Assembly (NCBI RefSeq): GCF_001612765.1
Contig: NZ_BDBB01000017.1
Coordinates: 1-64,000 of the forward strand
Source of the DNA: Nocardia arthritidis NBRC 100137
GTDB lineage: Bacteria > Actinomycetota > Actinomycetes > Mycobacteriales > Mycobacteriaceae
Reading direction: 5' to 3'
DNA: 64,000 bases
Positions 37,082 to 45,689 of this stretch are shown here, piece by piece (the first letter of the stretch is position 1; each line of letters opens with the position of its first letter). A program made the position numbers and the translations under genes. The notes under the pieces were generated by a model. The model had not been told where the DNA came from. It was given only the letters and a program-made list of their open reading frames with translations, and did not search any database.

Positions 37082-38017
37082 ATGGCCGTGCTCACCCGAG
37101 AGGCGAAGGGCGTCTTCGCCATCGCGCCCACCCCCTTCGACGAGCAAGGAGCGGTGGACTTCGACTCTCTGCACCGTTTGGTCGATTTCTACGAATCGGT
37201 CGGCGTCACCGGGGCCACCTTGCTCGGCCAGATGGGCGAAGCGCCGAAACTGTCGCATGACGAGGCGACCCGAATCGTGCGGCACGTGCTGCGCAGGACC
37301 CGGCTTCCGGTCGTCGTGGGAGTCTCCGCTCCCGGCTACGCCGCGATGCGCGCGCTCACCGGTGAGGTCATGTCGGCGGGAGCGGCAGGCGTCATGGTCG
37401 CACCGCCCAACACCTTGCGTACCGACGACCAGATCGTCGGCTACTACGAGGGCGTCGCGGCCGTGCTCGGCGACTCGGTTCCCCTCGTCGTGCAGGACTA
37501 CCCCTTGTCGTTCTCGGTGGTCATGAGCGCCGGGGTCATCGCGCGTATCGCCCGCGCTGTGCCCAGCTGCGTCATGCTCAAGCACGAAGACTGGCCGGGA
37601 CTGGAGAAGATCAGCGCCTTACGGCACCTCGAAGCCGAGGGCGACATGCCACGACTGTCGATCCTGTGCGGCAACGGTGGGCTCTTCCTGGATTTCGAGA
37701 CCGCGCGGGGCGCCGACGGCGCCATGACCGGATACTGCTTCCCCGAGATGCTGGTCGATGTGGTCGGGCATACCGCAGCGGGTCGTTCCGAGGAAAGCCA
37801 CGACATCTTCGACGCGCATCTGCCGTTGCTGCGATACGAACAGCAGCCGGGTGTGGGCCTGGCCGTGCGCAAGTACGTCATGCAGCGGCGCGGCCTGCTC
37901 GCCTCCGACACTCAGCGCACACCCCGCAGCGTGCTCTCGAGCCGAGCGCGGTCGGAAGTCGACCATCTGCTCGCCCGGCTCGCTCGCCGAGACAGCCGAG
38001 CGAATCGGGTCGCGTGA
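37082..38017 (+). CDS. Dihydrodipicolinate synthase-family lyase
   Basis: 311 residues of a Schiff-base (beta/alpha)8 lyase. The substrate-carboxylate loop is GATLLGQMGEAP (family norm GTTGE), the Tyr is in VVQDYPLSF and the Schiff-base Lys in CVMLKHEDW. The altered loop indicates a substrate other than aspartate semialdehyde: a sugar acid, hydroxyproline or aromatic pyruvate adduct are family options. The C-terminal ~40 residues are Arg-rich. It lies between an SDR and a LysR regulator. Confidence 0.82.
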   Translation: MAVLTREAKGVFAIAPTPFDEQGAVDFDSLHRLVDFYESVGVTGATLLGQMGEAPKLSHDEATRIVRHVLRRTRLPVVVGVSAPGYAAMRALTGEVMSAGAAGVMVAPPNTLRTDDQIVGYYEGVAAVLGDSVPLVVQDYPLSFSVVMSAGVIARIARAVPSCVMLKHEDWPGLEKISALRHLEAEGDMPRLSILCGNGGLFLDFETARGADGAMTGYCFPEMLVDVVGHTAAGRSEESHDIFDAHLPLLRYEQQPGVGLAVRKYVMQRRGLLASDTQRTPRSVLSSRARSEVDHLLARLARRDSRANRVA

Positions 38018-38067
38018 CTCGCTCGCTGCACGTCTGCGGCCGACGGGGGCGGCGGTAACTTCATCTG

Positions 38068-38973
38068 ATGCGACTGCGCCAGCTGGAGTACTTTCTCGCC
38101 GTTTGGGAAAGCGGGTCGTTCAGTGCCGCCGCGGCACGGCTGTATGTCTCGCAGCCGTCGCTGTCGCAGCAGATGCGTTCGCTGGAGAAAGAACTCGGCG
38201 CGCAACTGCTCGAACGCGGCCGCCATGGCCTGGCCCTCACGCCCGCGGGACGGGTCTTCCTGCCGCACGCCGAGCGGGTATTGGGGGCTGTCGGCGAAGC
38301 CGCGGATGCCGTGCACCAAGTGGTCGAGGGGCGAAGCGGCGACGTGCATGTGCTGACCGTCCGGTCGATTGCCTCCGGCATCCTGCCTCCGAGCGCCGTC
38401 CGGTGGCACTCCCTGTTCCCGACGGCTGTCCTTCGGGTGCACGACTTCTCGCACCGTCGTGCGCTCGAGGAAGCGGCTCGCGGAGGACAAGGCGATATCG
38501 CGGTCGGACCGCGGCCCGAAATGTGGGAGGGACCCGTCGTGTCACTCGGTTACGAGGAGATGGTGCTGGTCGGCCCGTCGGGGCGGGACACGGGTTCCAC
38601 CGTGGAACTCGATGAACTGGCCGCCGCCGACTGGATCCTCTACGAGCCCGAGCAAGGCATGAGCGAGATAGTAGACCGGACCGCCGCCGCCCTGGGATTC
38701 ACTCCGCGGGCCGTCGCGCGTACCGGACAGGTGGCGGCCGCACTGCTCTTCGCCATGGAGGGCTTGGGAGTCGCGCTGGTGCCCAACAACGCCGTACCGG
38801 GCGGCTGGATACGGCACGCCAGAAAGATCGGGCCGGGGGTTTACCGTGAGATCGTCGTCTACAGCCGCAGCACGCCGACGCAACTGGCGCAGCGGTACCG
38901 AGATTTGCTCACCTCCCTCGAGTTGCCCCTCACCTCTGCAACGGAGCTTCCGGCAGGGGCTTTGCGCTGCTAG
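38068..38973 (+). CDS. LysR-family transcriptional regulator
   Basis: 301 residues. The N-terminal HTH is MRLRQLEYFLAVWESGSFSA then AAARLYVSQPSLSQQMRSLE, followed by the two-lobe effector domain (about 90-300). The last gene of the SDR-lyase cluster; it probably controls that operon and perhaps the divergent dehydrogenase. It starts 50 bases after the lyase stop. Confidence 0.88.
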   Translation: MRLRQLEYFLAVWESGSFSAAAARLYVSQPSLSQQMRSLEKELGAQLLERGRHGLALTPAGRVFLPHAERVLGAVGEAADAVHQVVEGRSGDVHVLTVRSIASGILPPSAVRWHSLFPTAVLRVHDFSHRRALEEAARGGQGDIAVGPRPEMWEGPVVSLGYEEMVLVGPSGRDTGSTVELDELAAADWILYEPEQGMSEIVDRTAAALGFTPRAVARTGQVAAALLFAMEGLGVALVPNNAVPGGWIRHARKIGPGVYREIVVYSRSTPTQLAQRYRDLLTSLELPLTSATELPAGALRC

Positions 38974-38989
38974 GCGTTCCTCGCCACGA

Positions 38990-39254
38990 TCAACCGACGC
39001 CATCGAGGCCTGGATTTCGCTGCTGGGGCTCGATCCGCAGAACCGGGCCCCGCGCATGATGACCCGAGCGGTGGCGGGCGCCATCGACGAGGCCGCCGTC
39101 TATTGGCTGCAGAACGGCGAACCGTTCGACGTCGACGTTGTGGTCGAGTGCCTGATGCAGCTGACCGTGGCGGCGCTGCGTTCGGCCGCTGCGCTGGACA
39201 GCACTGTCGACGTGGACGCGACGCTTCGGCCGATGCTCGACGCTCCCTCCGGGT
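38990..39254 (+). pseudogene. TetR regulator, C-terminal remnant paralogous to the gene at 58094
   Basis: Reads IEAWISLLGLDPQNRAPRMM, AGAIDEAAVYWLQNGEPFD and LRSAAALDSTVDVDATLRPM. The TetR at 58094-58759 has the same order (IEGWTTLLGLDPQIPALRMM, TGAIDEATLYWLQNGEPFD, LRAAAQLDPALDVDTAAQAM). Only the last ~85 codons survive, placed directly before the alpha/beta hydrolase operon that it may once have regulated. Confidence 0.75.
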
Positions 39255-39375
39255 CTTCTGAAATGCAGCAAGGATTTTCGCCTATTCGTCGTCGAGCGGG
39301 TGGGTTCCGCCATAGTACGGGGAGCGTGCTCCACATCGCCCTCGCTCCGCCGTGGCCGGGCGGCTCCAAAAATAA

Positions 39376-39413
39376 CGGCAACAAGATCGGCAATAACGGT
39401 CACAATGTTGCCG
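39376..39413. promoter_or_regulatory. Inverted repeat CGGCAACA...TGTTGCCG upstream of the hydrolase operon
   Basis: Arms at 39376-39383 and 39406-39413 are perfectly complementary, with AATAACGGCAAC/AATAACGGTCAC direct repeats overlapping them. The local sequence is AT-rich, 45-82 bases before the start at 39458. A likely operator or promoter region. Confidence 0.4.
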
Positions 39414-39434
39414 CAACACTTGACCTGGACTCAT

Positions 39435-39455
39435 GTATCGGCAACGCTGTAACCA
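39435..39455 (+). repeat. 21-bp leader shared with the remnant at 48818-48838
   Basis: These 21 bases, ending two bases before the ATG at 39458, recur without mismatch (inverted) at 48818-48838, just before the start of a decayed paralogue. Identity at non-coding positions shows recent common origin or constraint on the leader. Confidence 0.7.
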
Positions 39456-39457
39456 TT

Positions 39458-40312
39458 ATGAGTAGACGAGTAGCTGTCGATGACTACATCGATCCTGATT
39501 CGCGCTTCGTGAGCGTCGAAGGTCAGAACCTTCACTACAAACGGGCCGGAAGCGGGCGATCGGTGCTGCTCCTACATGGCAGCGGCTCCTCGCTGCACTG
39601 CTTCGACCAGGTAGCCGCCACCGTGTCGTCGTCCTTCGACGTAATTCGCCTCGATCTGCCCGGGTTCGGTCTCACCGGCCCGCGCCTCGACCGTGACTAC
39701 CGGGTGCAGACCTACGCCACGACCGTCGCCGCCTTCTTGAACCGGCTCGGAGTGGTCGATGCTTCGGTGGTAGGCAATTCGCTCGGCGGCAACATCGCCT
39801 GGAATTTCGCACTGGATTATCCCCAGCGTGTGGATCGGCTCGTGTTGATCAATGCCACCGGCTATCCGGGCAAGTCGCTGCCGCTGGCGCTGCGGCTGGC
39901 CCGTAATCCGATCGGTCGAGCGTTGTTGCCTCGCTTGGCTTCTCGGTCAGCCACCGCACGCAATCTGCGCTCGGCGGTCGGATCACGATCGTCGGTGGTG
40001 GACGACGAGATGATCGACCGGGTCTACGCGATGCTGACCAGGCCCGGCAACCAACAGGCATTCATCGACTTCGCCAATACCGACCAGATCGACCGAACAG
40101 CCGAGATCCCGGCCATCACCGTGCCCACCCTCGTGCTGCGTAGTGCGTCTATCGACGGCCAGCATTTCACCCGCGATATCCCTGGCAGCCACGAACGAGT
40201 GCACACTGGTGGCGGCCATCTGCTCCCGGATGAAGATCCGGCGTGGGTGGCAGGCGCGGTTTTGGATTTTTTGACCACCGAGGTGGCCGCACAGCCGAAG
40301 GAACAGCGATGA
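39458..40312 (+). CDS. Alpha/beta-fold hydrolase (first of operon)
   Basis: 284 residues. The oxyanion strand is VLLLHGSGSSLHCF, the nucleophile elbow is VVGNSLGGN, a late acid lies near SASIDGQ and the catalytic His in TGGGHLLPDED. This subgroup includes meta-cleavage product hydrolases and haloalkane-dehalogenase-like esterases. The stop overlaps the next start (ATGA), giving a coupled three-gene operon with a second hydrolase and a phenol-type FAD monooxygenase, which suggests aromatic breakdown. The start is chosen because homology with the 48.7-kb remnant begins here. Confidence 0.85.
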   Translation: MSRRVAVDDYIDPDSRFVSVEGQNLHYKRAGSGRSVLLLHGSGSSLHCFDQVAATVSSSFDVIRLDLPGFGLTGPRLDRDYRVQTYATTVAAFLNRLGVVDASVVGNSLGGNIAWNFALDYPQRVDRLVLINATGYPGKSLPLALRLARNPIGRALLPRLASRSATARNLRSAVGSRSSVVDDEMIDRVYAMLTRPGNQQAFIDFANTDQIDRTAEIPAITVPTLVLRSASIDGQHFTRDIPGSHERVHTGGGHLLPDEDPAWVAGAVLDFLTTEVAAQPKEQR

Positions 40313-41205
40313 AGTACTTCGTGGCCCGCGGCGAGACACGTCGCTTGGACGGGCCTACCAGAGGCGAGCTGCGCGGTGAGTTCCTCCGATGCGGCGATGG
40401 GATCACTCACTACGAGCTGAGCGGGCCCGCCGCGGCAGAGACCGTCGTCTTCGCGGGCGGTCTCACTGTCCCCCTGTTCTACTGGGACGAACTCGCCGCC
40501 GAACTCCGCCGGCGCGGATTCCGCACCCTCACCTACAGTGCCTACGGCCGGGGCTATTCCGATCGGGTGCAGGCACGTTACGACGAGGCGCTGCTCGTGC
40601 GGCAACTCACCGACCTGACCGAGCGCCTGGAATTGTCCGAGCGGTTCCACCTCGTCGGAACTTCGATGGGTGCGCTGGTGGCTATGGCTTTCGCCGAGCA
40701 CCGCATCGACCGGGTAGCGACCTTGACGTTGGCGGGCCCCGCCGGGTTGCAGCCCGCACCTGCCGCCGCACGGCTGCTGCGCCACGAGTTCTTGGGAACC
40801 GTCCTGGCCAAGAGCCTGGGAAGCAGAATGCTCGACCGGCACCTCTCACACAACGTGCGCGATCCACAGCAGTCCGCGGCACTCACCGCAATGGTGCGGG
40901 AGTGCTACCAGTTCGAAGGCTCGATCTACGCGTTGGCTGCCACGATCGCCGACTTTCCGCTCGGCGGCCGCCAAGACCTCTACCGGCGAACCGGCCACCT
41001 GCCGGTGCCGCGGATGCTGCTGTGGGGCGATCAAGACCAGGTCACTCCTATCACGAACTACGACGAGGTGTGCGCGTTGCTGGCGCCCACCGTGTCGCAC
41101 ATCTTCTCGCCGTGCGGGCACATGGTCCCCTACGAGGAGCCCGCCCGAATGAGTTCCCGATTCGCCGCTTTCGTCGACGCCGCCAAGAAAGGGACGCACC
41201 GATGA
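40309..41205 (+). CDS. Alpha/beta-fold hydrolase (second of operon)
   Basis: 298 residues. The nucleophile elbow is LVGTSMGALVAM, the acid is in LLWGDQDQVTP and the His in SPCGHMVPYEEP. It is distinct from the preceding hydrolase (GTSMG rather than GNSLG). Coupled by ATGA overlaps on both sides. Likely acts on an ester or ring-cleavage product made with the downstream monooxygenase. Confidence 0.83.
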   Translation: MKYFVARGETRRLDGPTRGELRGEFLRCGDGITHYELSGPAAAETVVFAGGLTVPLFYWDELAAELRRRGFRTLTYSAYGRGYSDRVQARYDEALLVRQLTDLTERLELSERFHLVGTSMGALVAMAFAEHRIDRVATLTLAGPAGLQPAPAAARLLRHEFLGTVLAKSLGSRMLDRHLSHNVRDPQQSAALTAMVRECYQFEGSIYALAATIADFPLGGRQDLYRRTGHLPVPRMLLWGDQDQVTPITNYDEVCALLAPTVSHIFSPCGHMVPYEEPARMSSRFAAFVDAAKKGTHR

Positions 41206-42788
41206 CGACCCAGCCCACCACCGATATCGTCGATGTCCTCGTCGTCGGCGGCGGGCCGACCGGCACCGCCTTGGCGATCGATCTGATTCGTCGCGGACTG
41301 GCGGTGCGGATCATCGACAAGGCCGCGCACGCCTTCGAGGGTTCGCGAGCGAAGGGAGTCCAGCCGCGCACCCTGGAAGTGTTTGAAGACCTCGGCGTCC
41401 TCGATGGCATTCGCGCCGGTGGCGCCGACTACCCGCTGTTGGGCATCCATGCGGGTCCGCTGAACATTCCTTGGCGCATGATCTCGCATACCGACGTGAG
41501 CTCGGATGTGCCGCATCCGAATACGTGGTTGATCCCCCAGTTCCGCACCGACGCCGCACTGCGCGCCGGACTGTGGCGGCTGGGCGTGTCCGTCGAAGCC
41601 AACTGCGAACTGGTCGGATTCGAACAGCATCCGGATACGGTCGTGGCGACGGTTTCCGGTCCCGACGGTGTGACCGAGATCGGCGCTCGCTACCTGGTCG
41701 GCGCCGACGGCGGAGCCAGCACGGTCCGGAAAACCGCGGGCATCGGCTTCGAGGGAACGACGGATGAAGCCGATCGAGTGATCATCGTCGACGCCGTGGT
41801 GGACGGCCTTTCCCGGGACCGCTGGCATGTGTGGCCGCGTCCGGGTGGCCGGTTCGTCGGTGCGTGTCCGCTGCCGCATTCCGATCGGTTTCAGGTGATG
41901 ATTCGTCTGCGCCCCGATGAGGAGCCCGATCTCGACGAGGACAGCCTGAACGCTCGCATCCGCAAGCAGACCGGCGACAAACGAATCCGTTTGTCGCAAC
42001 TCAGCTGGAAGTCGGTGTTTCGCCCCAACATTCGCCTGGCTGAACGCTACCGTTCGGGTCGGGTGTTCGTCGCCGGTGACGCGGCTCATGTCCATCCCCC
42101 CACGGGTGCGCAAGGACTGAACACCGGTGTGCAGGATGCCTACAACCTGGGCTGGAAACTCGGTCAAGTGCTCGCCGGCGCGCCCGACAGCCTGCTCGAC
42201 ACCTACGAAGCCGAGCGGCAGCCGATCGCGGCCAGGGTCTTGGGCTTGTCGATCGAGAAGTACCAGGGGCTGTCCAAGCTCGACCCGTCGTCCATCAAAC
42301 GCGGTGATGACGAACGCCAGCTGGCCCTCCATTACCGCGGCGGACCCCTGGCGGCGGATGATGCCCAACGAACCGCGACGCTGCGGGTGGGCGATCGCGC
42401 GCCGGATGCGAGACTGCTCAGCACGACAGGGGGATCGCAGCGGCTGTTCGATCTCTTCGCCGGACCGCATTTCACCGCGATCGCCTACGGTCCCGCGGCG
42501 GCCGAGGACCTGGCCGCACTGCCGTGGCCCGCGAAGGGCGCGGGGCTGAAACGGGTCGCCGTCCACAGTGGTGATCAGGCGGAGGTGGATGTGGTCCTCG
42601 CCGACATCACAGAGTCCTTTGCCCGGATCTATGGCCTGACCGACTCCACCCTGCTGCTGATCCGCCCCGACGGTTACATCGGCTCGATCGCCACCACCGA
42701 TCGGATTGCGCGCACACTGAAATCCATCATTGCGATGACCCCGGCGGTCGAATCCCCGGTGACACAGACCATCGGGAGGCAGGAGTGA
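41202..42788 (+). CDS. FAD-dependent aromatic monooxygenase (PheA/TfdB/MhpA family)
   Basis: Hydroxylates a phenolic ring with NAD(P)H and oxygen. 528 residues: FAD motif VLVVGGGPTGTALAIDL, DG motif LVGADGGASTVRK and the GD motif VFVAGDAAHVHPPTGAQGLN. The C-terminal ~140 residues form the thioredoxin-like domain of phenol hydroxylases. It is the last gene of the coupled operon with two hydrolases. No ring-cleaving dioxygenase is in the window, so the pathway is incomplete here. Confidence 0.9.
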   Translation: MTTQPTTDIVDVLVVGGGPTGTALAIDLIRRGLAVRIIDKAAHAFEGSRAKGVQPRTLEVFEDLGVLDGIRAGGADYPLLGIHAGPLNIPWRMISHTDVSSDVPHPNTWLIPQFRTDAALRAGLWRLGVSVEANCELVGFEQHPDTVVATVSGPDGVTEIGARYLVGADGGASTVRKTAGIGFEGTTDEADRVIIVDAVVDGLSRDRWHVWPRPGGRFVGACPLPHSDRFQVMIRLRPDEEPDLDEDSLNARIRKQTGDKRIRLSQLSWKSVFRPNIRLAERYRSGRVFVAGDAAHVHPPTGAQGLNTGVQDAYNLGWKLGQVLAGAPDSLLDTYEAERQPIAARVLGLSIEKYQGLSKLDPSSIKRGDDERQLALHYRGGPLAADDAQRTATLRVGDRAPDARLLSTTGGSQRLFDLFAGPHFTAIAYGPAAAEDLAALPWPAKGAGLKRVAVHSGDQAEVDVVLADITESFARIYGLTDSTLLLIRPDGYIGSIATTDRIARTLKSIIAMTPAVESPVTQTIGRQE

Positions 42789-43228
42789 ACCACGGCGGCT
42801 CACCCGTCCTGGTGGGCTCGGCTATGGACGAGAGGTGCACGGTAATCGCTGCGGCGACGTCCTGTGTGGCGCGGACACCTCGCCGACCTGACGAGGTTCG
42901 GATTTCGAAGGCCCGACCAAGGTCCGGCTGCCGCCGTCAGTGTTGTTGAGGGCGCGTTCATGAGATCGGAAATGCGATGTTGTGGCACCTGATGGTCGAC
43001 TTCGGTCTGGGTTCCCCCTTGCATTTCGTCGCCTCCCGCGAGGCGGCTGTAACGTTCGCGCGGGAGGTGATCGAAAAGGGCTGGGCGCGGGCCGCCGCCG
43101 TCGATGACCGCGTGGACCACAGCTACCCAACGATGCCGTGCCAATTCCTGTATGCGCCACCGAGGCCGGATTCCGCGCGCATGTTCTGAAACCACCCGGC
43201 AGCTCGATGCTGCCCAGCGCAGGGCTTC
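42789..43228. other. Gap after the monooxygenase, with one unassigned short frame
   Basis: A plus-strand frame at 42977-43189 reads HFVASREAAVTFAREVIEKG then WARAAAVDDRV and has protein-like composition, but I recognise no family. It may be the relic of another catabolic gene. The remaining sequence shows no coding character. Confidence 0.35.
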
Positions 43229-43380
43229 ACCAGGCAACCGTTCGAGCGGCGTTGGCCGATGCGCTTCGGCCCGAGGGGGCACCGCGAGTTCGTCGAGGCG
43301 ATCGCAGCCGGTGATGTGGACCGGCTGTGAGGCATCATCGAATGGCACAACCGAGCGGCCCGCGCCGACCGCGTTCAAGG
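43229..43380 (+). pseudogene. GntR (FCD domain) regulator, C-terminal remnant
   Basis: Reads RWPMRFGPRGHREFVEAIAA then GDVDRL, a TGA in frame at 43328-43330, and GIIEWHNRAARADR. The H-x4-AI-AGD pattern followed by a helix ending in H is the last part of the FCD ligand-binding domain. Broken by a stop and lacking the DNA-binding half. Moderate assignment. Confidence 0.42.
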
Positions 43381-43482
43381 TCACCAGAGCCATGATCGAG
43401 TGGCTTCCCGCACGCTTGGCTGGGCGCGGTGGATAAAGTACGGGAGGTCGGGCTTGCCGCAGCATGCGCAGTTGGCGTTCGC

Positions 43483-43990
43483 TCAGCGCGGCCGACCGAG
43501 AACGAGCTGGCGATGCAGGATCCCGTCGACTACGGCGACAAGTCCATCGGCGCGGTCGGCAGCCGCAGGGTCTCCCGCCCAGTTCAGTACATCGGCGAGT
43601 GCGTCGACGAACGCGGCACGCGTGTTGTCGAAGTATCGGTGAAGCCTGGGAGTCCTGGTCGCCCTCGAGTTGCAGTTCCAGCCGTGCTTTGTAGCGCTCG
43701 GGCGCCTTCAGTAGGATCTCGGCGGCCCGCACGATGATGTCGGTGGCTACCTCGCGAGTGAGGGGGCCGGGGTCGTGACCGGTCAGGGCCTCGATGGCTT
43801 CTTGCGCGTCGACGTCGAACATTGCTTCGGCGGTGAACATCAGCAGTGCGGCGCGGGTCCGCACGTAGCGGCTGGTCGTCCCTTCGGGTACTCCGGCCTG
43901 CCTGTCGCCCGCGCGGTGGGTGATCCGCGACTGTCTTCGGTGGCCAGCACGCTGATCGCCGCCCACCGACTCTATTCTTGTGACTGCCCA
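43483..43990 (-). pseudogene. TetR-family regulator with two frameshifts
   Basis: Three frames join into one TetR: AAISVLATEDSRG; then RQAGVPEGTTSRYVRTRAALL to ARLELQLEG; then RYFDNTRAAFVDALADVLN to ILHRQLVLGRPR and a stop at 43483. A base is missing near 43927 and another shift lies near 43650. The gene was nearly whole before these indels. It is next to the ferredoxin/P450 remnants, as the intact TetR at 58094 is next to the intact P450. Confidence 0.65.
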
Positions 43991-44051
43991 TATCGGTGAC
44001 GCGTGAGTCGGTGGCGCCCATGACCAGAGCGTGTCCACCGGACAGGATCGT

Positions 44052-44135
44052 ACCCCACACCCCGAACACATCCGGTGCTTGCTCGGCACACAGCCCATGT
44101 CCCTCGCAGCGGTCGTAGTCGACGGTGATCTTCCT
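44052..44135 (-). pseudogene. Ferredoxin remnant, start codon lost
   Basis: Reads KITVDYDRCEGHGLCAEQAP then DVFG. The intact ferredoxin at 56465-56662 begins MKISVDYLRCEGHGMCAEQA. The codon matching its ATG is AGG here, and similarity ends after about 24 codons. It lies just downstream of the P450 remnant, the same order as in the intact operon. Confidence 0.75.
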
Positions 44136-44147
44136 CAGCGTCCTCGG

Positions 44148-44323
44148 TCAGGCAGGAATAAGGTGCAGGGGCAAATGCGCGTAGCGGTGGATGATGTTGT
44201 TCATCGCCCATTCGGGCTCTCCCGCCACCTCGATGTGATCGACACGCTCGATCAGCGCACACAGGATGGCTCGGGTTTCCAAGCAGGCGAGCCCTTGGCC
44301 CGCGCAGCCATGGGTACCGTGGC
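44148..44323 (-). pseudogene. Cytochrome P450, C-terminal remnant
   Basis: Contains the heme-binding SHGTHGCAGQGLACLE and the end NNIIHRYAHLPLHLIPA. The intact P450 (56676-57860) ends GHGTHGCAGQGLARLE ... NNIIHRFETLPLQLIPA. Only the last ~57 codons survive; the IS3-family element begins at 44324, so that insertion or a later deletion removed the rest. Confidence 0.82.
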
Positions 44324-44353
44324 TGAGCTTCCCCCGCTTTGCCGGAGAGCGAA

Positions 44354-44565
44354 TTATCTGATTCCGGCTGGAACCTGCTGATAGTAGCGTGCCTCGTATT
44401 CGTCGGGTGATAGCCAGCCCAGCTTCTTCTGGATGCGCTGGGTATTGTACCAGCCGTCGATGTAGGCGAACAACGCGTTCTCGGCGTCTTCCTTTGTGCG
44501 CCAACTATTTCGGTACACCAGCTCGGTTTTGAGCGTGGAGAAGAAGTTCTCCATGAGCGCGTTGA
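44354..44565 (-). pseudogene. IS3 orfB, 3' part
   Basis: Reads NALMENFFSTLKTELVYRNS to the stop at 44354, including the catalytic Glu of the DDE triad (in STLKTE). It continues the 5' part at 45910-46593 exactly once the IS110 element is removed: ...SVGDSYD + NALMENFF. Confidence 0.85.
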
Positions 44566-44579
44566 CGCTCCTATAGTTG

Positions 44580-45650
44580 TCAAACCGCTGTGAGGGGTGG
44601 TTGTGGCGTGGGACGCAGCAGGCGATAGATCTCGCGGATGACGTAGCGTTTGAGGCAGCGGATGATCTCGCGTTTGGTCTTTCCTTCGGCAGTGCGGCGG
44701 GCGACGTAGTCGATCGTGGGCTGGTGGAACCGCATCCGGACGATCACGGTGCGGTAGATCGCAGCGTTGAGCTGACGGTGGCCGCCGTGGTTGATGCGGT
44801 ATCTGCCGCCGGTCATACCGGAGCCGGTGGGGACAGGGCTGATGCCGGCGAGCTTGGCCAGGGCAGCTTCGGATTTGATTCGCTCGGGGTTGTCACCGAC
44901 CACGACGAGGATCTCCGCTGCGGTGTCCACGCCGATTCCGAGCGGCTCGAGCAGTTGCGGGGCGGCACGACGGACGAGCTCGCCGATCATTTTCGTCAGC
45001 TCTTTGGCCTCGGAATCGAGGTACTGCCACCTTTTGGCGAGAGCACGCAGGGCATGGCGCAGTGCGTCTTCGGGACCGTTCAGGCCCCGGGGTCGCAGAC
45101 CGGCCAGGTGACGGGCAAGCGCGGTTTGCGTCTTGCCGGTGGTCTCCCGCCGAAGAGTGTCGGGGGCGTGGACGAGCATCGCCTTCATCGTGACCGTGGC
45201 CGCTGCGCGCTGCTCGACGGCTTGGTCGTGGGCGATCTTGAGCTGACGGATCATCTCGGATTCTCCGTCGGCGCTTTTCGGGGTGGTGGTGGCGAATCCG
45301 GCCAGGACTGCGCGGGCGGCGTTCTCGGCGTCGAGGGTGTCGGACTTGCCGTTCAGTCGCCGCAGCCGCCGGTCGGGGCGGCCGGCCTCGACGACCTTGT
45401 GCCCGGTGCGGCGTAGGAACGAGGCGAGGGTGGCGCCGTAGGAGCCGGTGCCTTCGACCCCGAACGCCAAGATCCGGCCGTACGAGCCCGCCCAGTCGAG
45501 CAGCTGCTGAAACCCGCCGGTATCGGTAGGGATCGTCAGCGTGGCCAGGATTCCGCCGATGGTGTCCAGCACTGCGGCGACGTGCATGTGCTTGTGGGTG
45601 TCGACTCCGACGACCACATGCCCGGACCTGGGCTGTTCGTTGTTGTTCAC
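44580..45650 (-). CDS. IS110-family recombinase/transposase
   Basis: 356 residues. The N-terminal RuvC-like DEDD domain has D17 (VVGVDTHK), E66 (FGVEGTGSYG) and D104/D107 (KSDTLDAEN). The C-terminal Tnp domain holds the catalytic Ser at about 277 (PTGSGMTGGRY). All key residues are present, so it may be active. GGAAGGAA precedes the start codon. The enzyme is guided by a bridge RNA encoded in the non-coding DNA just upstream (45690-45905). Confidence 0.92.
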   Translation of the reverse strand: MNNNEQPRSGHVVVGVDTHKHMHVAAVLDTIGGILATLTIPTDTGGFQQLLDWAGSYGRILAFGVEGTGSYGATLASFLRRTGHKVVEAGRPDRRLRRLNGKSDTLDAENAARAVLAGFATTTPKSADGESEMIRQLKIAHDQAVEQRAAATVTMKAMLVHAPDTLRRETTGKTQTALARHLAGLRPRGLNGPEDALRHALRALAKRWQYLDSEAKELTKMIGELVRRAAPQLLEPLGIGVDTAAEILVVVGDNPERIKSEAALAKLAGISPVPTGSGMTGGRYRINHGGHRQLNAAIYRTVIVRMRFHQPTIDYVARRTAEGKTKREIIRCLKRYVIREIYRLLRPTPQPPLTAV

Positions 45651-45689
45651 CGTATTCCTTCCAACCGGTAGCGTGGTTCACGCTGTCGC

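Noticed and set aside
41130..42803. 557-codon minus-strand frame over the FAD monooxygenase
   Set aside because: Shadow of a gene with clear FAD motifs and translational coupling to its operon.
42786..42959. GTG overlapping the monooxygenase stop as a fourth operon gene
   Set aside because: The frame is short, Arg/Cys-rich and shows no motif before its stop; no evidence of a protein.
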